Source: Ilex aquifolium
Taxonomy: Eukaryota; Streptophyta; Magnoliopsida; Aquifoliales; Aquifoliaceae
Length of the DNA: 64,000 nt
Assembly: GCA_951799425.1 (NCBI GenBank)
Contig: OX637406.1
Location: 31,056,390 to 31,120,389 of the forward strand
Direction: 5' to 3'
In this document: positions 59,271 to 64,000 of the stretch, in pieces
Position numbering within the stretch: the stretch's first letter is position 1
How the letters are laid out: each line of letters begins with the position of its first letter
Notes under the pieces: model-generated
The model's database searches: none
What the model was told of the DNA's origin: nothing
The model's input: only the letters and a program-made list of their open reading frames with translations
Position numbers and translations under genes: made by a program

Positions 59271-59584
59271 TAAGCTTCTTAGCTTATAAAATTAAAGATG
59301 AGCTCTTCAGCTCATATACCCAAGATAAGCTTCTTAGCTTATAAAATTAAAGATGAGCTCTTCAGCTCATATACTCAAGATAAGCTTCTTAGCTTATAAA
59401 ATTAAAGATGAGTTCTTCAGCTCATATACTCAAGATAAGCTTCTTAGCTTATAAAATTAAAGATGAGCTCCTCAGCTCATAAACTCACGATAAGCTCCTC
59501 AGCTTATAAAATTAAAGATGAGCTCTTCAGCTCATATACTCAAGATAAGCTCCTCAGCTTATAAAATTAAAGATGAGCTCTTCA
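59271..59584 (+). repeat. 55-bp tandem repeat, about 5.7 copies, hairpin-rich
   Basis: Units start at 59271, 59326, 59381, 59436, 59491 and 59546. Each holds two small inverted repeats, AAGCTTCTTAGCTT and GAGCTCTTCAGCTC, joined by ATAAAATTAAAGAT. The tract lies just after the integrase end. Confidence 0.92.
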
Positions 59585-60285
59585 TAGAAAGACTCATTGG
59601 TTCAAGGCAAGTACCCCGGCTAGATCTTCATGACTACCCTTCAATCTTCACCATTATTGTACTTCAATTAAAGAATGAAAATGGAATATTAATGTCATGG
59701 TTGGATGCCTTGTAGAAACACTTACTTGTTTGTAGATGGGTTGAGTCTCAGCACAGACAATTCTTATAAACTTCTAGAAAGACATCGGAACTGACGAGTC
59801 CAAATTTGACTGGGCCGAGCCCAATTTAAACGGACCGAGAAAGCCCCCGTTCGGAGTTGAATAGTCCAGATTACGAAGGGCATAAGGGGAAGCCCAAATT
59901 ACGGAGGGCATAAAGGGAAGTCAAAATTACGGCCGTAAATCAATACGGGGTCCAAAGGAACTCAAGCCCAGGGACCAAGGGGCACCGCCCATAGGAGGCC
60001 ACCCGGCTTAGGCACCGCCCATGTGGGCGCCTGGCGTGGCCCTCTGGTCTCCTCCTCCTCCTTTGTCTCCTGACTCCAATGAAGGCCCAATCCAACTCAA
60101 GTCAAGCCAGGTCAAGCCCAATCCAAGATCTTCCTCCGACTGAATAGGAGCACGATGAAGTAATATTGGGATGTGGAGATCTACTCCTACCATAATTATG
60201 CTTGCCGAATAGATCCATTCCTACTAAAATTGTACTTACCAAAATAGTGGAAGACCCCTTCCTCACGTCACCGCCTTACCCTAGC

Positions 60286-60293
60286 TATATAAT
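60286..60293 (+). promoter_or_regulatory. TATA box of the element D LTR
   Basis: TATATAAT in the context CTAGCTATATAATGTAAGC, about 340 bp before the LTR end, a normal position for the U3/R boundary. Confidence 0.55.
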
Positions 60294-60350
60294 GTAAGCT
60301 CTCTCAAGAGTAAACACACGTCTCCAATACCTCACATACCTCTATACATT

Positions 60351-60351
<1 letters not shown>

Positions 60352-60394
<43 letters not shown>
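60352..60394. repeat. (CT)n microsatellite in the LTR leader of element D
   Basis: About 21 CT units, just downstream of the TATA box and thus probably within the transcribed leader. Confidence 0.95.
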
Positions 60395-60397
<3 letters not shown>

Positions 60398-60633
60398 GCA
60401 CTGTAACTCTCCGGTGACTGATATTTTATCAATAAAGAACACCAGGCCACCGCTGCCATTCCCGAAAGTGGAGTAGATCATCCGAGACCGAACCACTATA
60501 TATCTCTGTGTTGGTTCCATAATTACTACTTTGCTGTTATATTGCCATTGATTACTTGTTTACTGCTCATTAATTACACCCTTATACATTCTTGACTGTT
60601 GATCTTGCACAAGACAATTTTGTGCATCATCAG

Positions 60634-60654
60634 TTTGGCGCCGTCTATGGGAAC
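60634..60654 (+). promoter_or_regulatory. Primer-binding site of element D
   Basis: TTGGCGCCGTCTATGGGAAC follows the LTR end, the same type as in elements B and C. Confidence 0.85.
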
Positions 60655-60690
60655 GACTAAGTTTCTACTACTTCTCTGCTCTTTGAATCC

Positions 60691-61131
60691 ATGGCAATCA
60701 CTACTAGATCAACTCCGCCTCCCCTCGCACCCTCGGAGCCTTCTGCCACGACAACTCCCGTCGTCGGGCAGCAGCAACAACTCTTGCAGACCATGCCGCT
60801 GCTGGTAAAACAGAACCAACAAATCATCCAACTGATGCTCACCCAAGGGGGCATCGCCCCTCATCCTGCCGGAGGAGCACCACTCCCTCCAACAGTAGAG
60901 GAACAGCAACCCCTTCCTTATGGGCATCAGGCAGCCCCTCACCATGAGGGCCCTCGCCAGAATGCCCCAAGGCCATACCAGGGCGCACCTCATCCAGCGG
61001 TCCCTCCTCAGCGTGCAGGGAGTTCACGTGTACCCCCTCCACACGTACCTGCGCAGGAGCACAAAGATGGAGAAAGCCAATATGGAGACCATGATAGCCA
61101 GTACCACCATCCGGCTGAGGAGGTTGATTGA
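60691..61131 (+). mobile_element. Element D: start of gag region
   Basis: The frame starts MAITTRSTPPPLAPSE and is rich in Pro, Gln and His, like the disordered N-termini of Tat gag proteins. The gag core is not reached before element E. Confidence 0.5.
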
Positions 61132-61176
61132 TCAAAAACAATCCTATTCCTAACCCTTTAACTACTATCCTTCAAA

Positions 61177-63237
61177 TGATGCAATGTATGAGCGGAAGGA
61201 AGGATTTCTCCCCCTTTGGGATAGTGAGAAAAGAAAGGGCAATAGGAAAGGGAAATGGGATGATGTAGATATGGAATGTGTATGCACAAAAATGCTCCCC
61301 AATCGCAAGGAGACTTTCGTGAGTTGTGTTTTACTTGGAAAGTATTCCAAGGTCAATTCCACAGGGAAGGAAGTGAGCAAATGTGAAAGTGATTTAGTGC
61401 AAAAGAAAGTGTAAAATTCTTGTTGTTGGAAATTGTTTGGTGAAGTGTGTGTTGGTGAAATTAGAATGAGAAAACAAGTGTTGGCAATTCCAAGAGATCC
61501 CTCCAATAGGTATACTATCTCAACTCAAATCACTCCTCCGATTGAGCAAGAATGAACGGTTGATTCACGGAAAGCCGAGGATGATGTTGGTGAATGCCTA
61601 AGCATAAACCGTGACTAGGCCTACGGATTATGAAAGATTCACCAATTCATCCACCTTCAATCCGGTCAAACCGAACCATGGGACTCTAAAGGGAGGGTGT
61701 AGAAAGAGTTGAAATGGTATACCCCAATGAGGGTTCCCCTTGGTCTTGCCAACAAAAAGTGCTTAGCTACTCATACTTGAACTAGACATGATAATGTAAA
61801 GGTAATGCATTCTAAGGCTATGGAGCTTTGAAGTAACTAAGTGTAAGAAATCCTAGACTAGAAGTGAATGAAATGAAAAGCTATTTTATATCTATGAACA
61901 TGAATAACCTTCAAAGCATTAATGGTGGAACATAAATGGAAGCATTCAACTAACCAAACATGAAGGGAAAACAACATTTATGGCATTCAATGAACTACTA
62001 AGATTCTTACTCAAGATTACAAGACAAATGTAGTAGGAGAAATGGTAAAATCGTCACTTTCTCTCTCTAAAAACCACTATTCATCCTCTTCTCTGCCTAG
62101 AGCTCCTCTCTCTAAAAACTATATCTAATGTAATACATGAAGGGATCAATACCCCCCCAAGGAGACTCTTGATTTCCCCCCAAAACGTGCCTGGAGAGAG
62201 AGGGAGGTCTACAGAGTTGATCTCCATCACTAGGGGTGCAGCAACATGGGCTGGACAGGGGGTGAGGCAGAGCTGTCTGCCCACCCAGCTTCCTTCTTCT
62301 TCTCTCTCTTCATTAATTATCAAGACTCATCCAAATCAATGCAGGGTTGAGGGAGGCTCCAGGATGTGTAAGGGATGTCAGGAAGCATGTAGGAGAAGTG
62401 CATGTGGGACCCTCCAAGCCGCAAAGTTGAGTTACAGGCTGTCTGGAGAAAAGTGCAAAAACCTTCCGGAAGGTCGACATACACCTACCGGAAGGTCGCT
62501 GAAAGAACAGTTAAATGAAAAGAATCAAATGCAAGAACTTCCGGAAGGTCAACATCAGTAGCAAAAATCTTCCGGAAGGTTCATTCCAGTAGCCAAAACC
62601 TTCCGGAAGGTTCATTCCAGAAGACAAAACCTTCCGGAAGATTTTGGCAGTCAAAAAGAAACCCAAGGCAAAACCTTCCGGAAGGTCCATTCCAGTAGAC
62701 AAGTCCTTCCGGAAGGTTTTACTCCAGTAGCTAAAATCTTCCGGAAGGTTCATTCCAGTGGACAAAACCTTCCGGAAGATTTTGGCAGTCAAAAAGAAAC
62801 CCAAGGCAAAACCTTCCGGAAGGTCCATTCCAGTAGACAAGTCCTTCCGGAAGGTTTTACTCCAGTAGCTAAAATCTTCCGGAAGGTTCATTCCAGTGGA
62901 CAAAACCTTCCGGAAGGTATTAGCTGTGAACAAGGCATCCAGGGTTTTTAGCAAAACCTTCCGGAAGGACGACATACACCTTCCGGAAGGTTTTCAGACT
63001 GTGAGCAAAAATTGGATTTCTTTCCCCTCCAGACCATCCTTAAAGCTACCCCACACACTCCATTAGCCTCATAAAACACCATGGGGGTTTAAATCATGTC
63101 ATTTACATCATTTTATATGCATTCACCCAAAATTCCATCAAGCCACAAACAAAACCAAAACACTCCCATTTATTGACAAAAAAGGTGAAACAAAAGCACA
63201 TTAGCACACCATACATGTCATTGTTATGTGCTAATCA
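61177..63237 (-). repeat. 3' LTR of element E
   Basis: Plus-strand ends are TGATGCAATG and GTGCTAATCA. Its left third matches in inverse orientation the end of the solo LTR at 37738-39579 (for example CTTGGAAAGTATTCCAAGGTC near 61,330). No coding. The apparent 154-residue frame near 62,511-62,975 is only the translated palindrome array. Confidence 0.85.
62459..62991. repeat. Sixteen CCTTCCGGAAGG-type palindromes, with heat-shock-element matches
   Basis: Sixteen sites with a TTCCGGAAG core (one TACCGGAAG) occur in about 530 bp, partly within a 138-bp tandem repeat (TTCATTCCAG at 62,611, 62,749 and 62,887). Four sites continue into a third unit, giving the perfect form nTTCnnGAAnnTTCn: 62569-62583, 62600-62614, 62738-62752 and 62876-62890. 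Confidence 0.88.
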
Positions 63238-63253
63238 CACCCCCCAACTTGCG

Positions 63254-63559
63254 ATTTGCTAGTCCCTAGCAAATATAATTTCCAATCCCAAACCAATAAG
63301 CACACATACATTCATAAAATCTCAACAAGGTAAAATCAACAAAATCATATTGCAAATATGGTTTTAACTTTGTACAACGACAATCAACCCATTGTGGTAT
63401 TTCATAGACAAGTTCATTACAATGTGGGCATAATCACAACAAAAAAAAACGGCCAGAACTTAAGGACACTTCTACAGGCCGACACCAAAAAGAGAGTAAC
63501 CCTAATTCTCTGCTCCACCCTTACCAGACACAACAAACAAAAACAACCAAATCCTGCTT
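63254..63559 (-). other. Noncoding 3' region of element E
   Basis: About 300 bases between the polypurine tract and the third reading frame. It is AT-rich without coding signal, matching the corresponding noncoding region of element A in position. Confidence 0.5.
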
Positions 63560-64000
63560 CTACTTCTCACCACCACCATCATCATTAGGATCAGGAGGTA
63601 GGTCAAAATCACTCTCCCCCTCAGTCTCCTCCTCAGACTCCTCATCAGTGTCTCCAATCTCAACCATGGTAGAGGCACAAGGATAGGGGGAGGTTGAGCT
63701 ACCCTGGCCCGGAATGGGGTTCCCTGGGAACTTGCGCTGAAAGAGCTGTGTCATCATGGCAGCGATCCCCTGCACCGTCTCTTTCATCCCATGCACCTCA
63801 TTCTTGATTCCTTGAACTTCTCCCTTAATTCCCTGCACTTCACCCACCAGTGCATCGAGGCGCTGTGGAATAGCATGATCGGGGGTTGGTGCAGGGGCTG
63901 GTGCCGTAGGAGGTGGTGCTGTAGGAGGGGCTTCAGTAGAAGTTCCAGCATCAGACGGCTGTGGCTGGGGTCCTGGATCCCTGCTCCTCTCACCCTTAGC
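63560..64000 (-). CDS. Element E third ORF, C-terminal part (partial)
   Basis: The frame is open from the window edge to the stop at 63560 (146 codons). It has a Pro/Ala/Thr-rich stretch, then an imperfect heptad-like repeat (GEVQGIKGEVQGIKNEVHGMKETVQGI), a Pro-rich linker and an acidic tail (DTDEESEEETEGESDFD). By position it corresponds to the third ORF of element A, whose end is also a helix after a disordered stretch. The N-terminal domain lies outside the window. Confidence 0.55.
   Translation of the reverse strand, partial: AKGERSRDPGPQPQPSDAGTSTEAPPTAPPPTAPAPAPTPDHAIPQRLDALVGEVQGIKGEVQGIKNEVHGMKETVQGIAAMMTQLFQRKFPGNPIPGQGSSTSPYPCASTMVEIGDTDEESEEETEGESDFDLPPDPNDDGGGEK

Larger units (their letters stand above)
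50454..59585 (+). mobile_element. Element C: Tat-lineage Ty3/Gypsy element with a five-fold LTR-leader array
   Basis: Plus-strand element. Its 5' end is five tandem units of LTR plus primer site plus leader (50454-53716), followed directly by gag (about 53.7-54.9 kb), protease, reverse transcriptase, RNase H and integrase (about 55.0-59.2 kb) and a 55-bp repeat tract (59271-59584). No 3' LTR is seen. Element D probably inserted in the 3' region and moved the rest beyond the window. The coding part looks nearly whole, with about three breaks. Confidence 0.85.
59586..61176 (+). mobile_element. Element D: 5' end of a Tat-like Ty3/Gypsy element
   Basis: It consists of an LTR ending GTGCATCATCA at 60632, a Tat-type primer site at 60634-60654, and the beginning of a gag frame (60691-61131; MAITTRSTPPP, Pro/Gln-rich). 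The frame is cut by element E at 61177. The left edge of its LTR is not resolved; TGTAGATGGG near 59,732 is one candidate. The remainder would lie beyond the right edge of the window. Confidence 0.65.
61177..64000 (-). mobile_element. Element E: Athila-like Ty3/Gypsy element, 3' end, running off the window
   Basis: A 2.06-kb 3' LTR (61177-63237) is followed, inside, by a polypurine tract (CGCAAGTTGGGGGGTG on the minus strand, about 63238-63253). Noncoding sequence and the C-terminal part of a reading frame (63560-64000) come next. The polypurine-LTR junction matches that of element A. It is inserted in the gag of element D. Only one end is visible, so age and completeness cannot be judged. 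Confidence 0.8.

Noticed and set aside
62459-62991. Regularly repeated short palindromes resembling a CRISPR array, and a 154-residue frame through them
   Set aside because: The spacing is irregular, the repeats are self-complementary, the context is a plant LTR and no cas genes exist. The frame is just the translated repeat.
1-64000. tRNA, rRNA or ordinary host genes
   Set aside because: I looked for cloverleaf B-box words and for long frames without transposon motifs and found none I could support. Primer-binding sites only mimic tRNA ends.

Overview
The window is nuclear DNA of a flowering plant, probably a dicot. It is made almost entirely of transposable elements nested inside one another. 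I see no intact ordinary host gene, no rRNA or tRNA gene and no CRISPR array. The evidence is paired LTRs with exact 5-bp target duplications, plant-type Ty3/Gypsy proteins (Athila-like, Tat-like and chromovirus), a Mutator-like element (MULE) carrying a plant mobile domain (PMD) gene, and hAT elements with 8-bp target duplications.

Layout from left to right. 1-3952: 5' end of an old Athila-like element on the minus strand. 3953-4963: tail of a chromovirus (integrase end, chromodomain, LTR start). 4964-36082: a giant MULE with an 11-bp target duplication (CATTATATGGA) and terminal inverted repeats. It holds a decayed transposase (8112-14317), a decayed PMD gene (14525-17069 plus 31781-32167) and three small, apparently related genes (32612-33130 minus, 33725-34135 plus, 34503-35189 plus). 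Three later elements interrupt it: an 810-bp hAT element, a 2.66-kb solo LTR, and a 14.7-kb Athila-like element (17070-31780) that itself contains a 4.0-kb solo LTR. Without these the MULE is about 12.9 kb. 36505-49700: Tat-lineage element B on the minus strand, with an antisense extra gene and a nested 1.84-kb solo LTR. 50454-59585: Tat-lineage element C, whose 5' end is five tandem LTR-plus-leader units. 59586-61176: 5' end of Tat-like element D. 61177-64000: 3' end of Athila-like element E, whose LTR holds a dense array of TTCCGGAA palindromes.

The best candidate for an undescribed system is the MULE cassette. Its terminal repeats carry at least eleven 15-bp palindromes of the form GTCATTYNRAATGAC. 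The two spacers around its small genes are filled with the same half-site in a strongly strand-biased way (15 TGAC against 1 GTCA, then 13 GTCA against 0 TGAC). The three small proteins share an FFxP-like motif and a RENNxM-like motif. By analogy with VANDAL MULEs, whose VANC protein recognises short repeated motifs in its own element, this could be a self-recognising accessory or anti-silencing module. That is inference.

Other notable points are the LTR-leader array of element C with a dimeric higher-order structure, perfect three-unit heat-shock-element matches in the LTR of E, and CCGG-centred palindromes recurring in several different LTR families.
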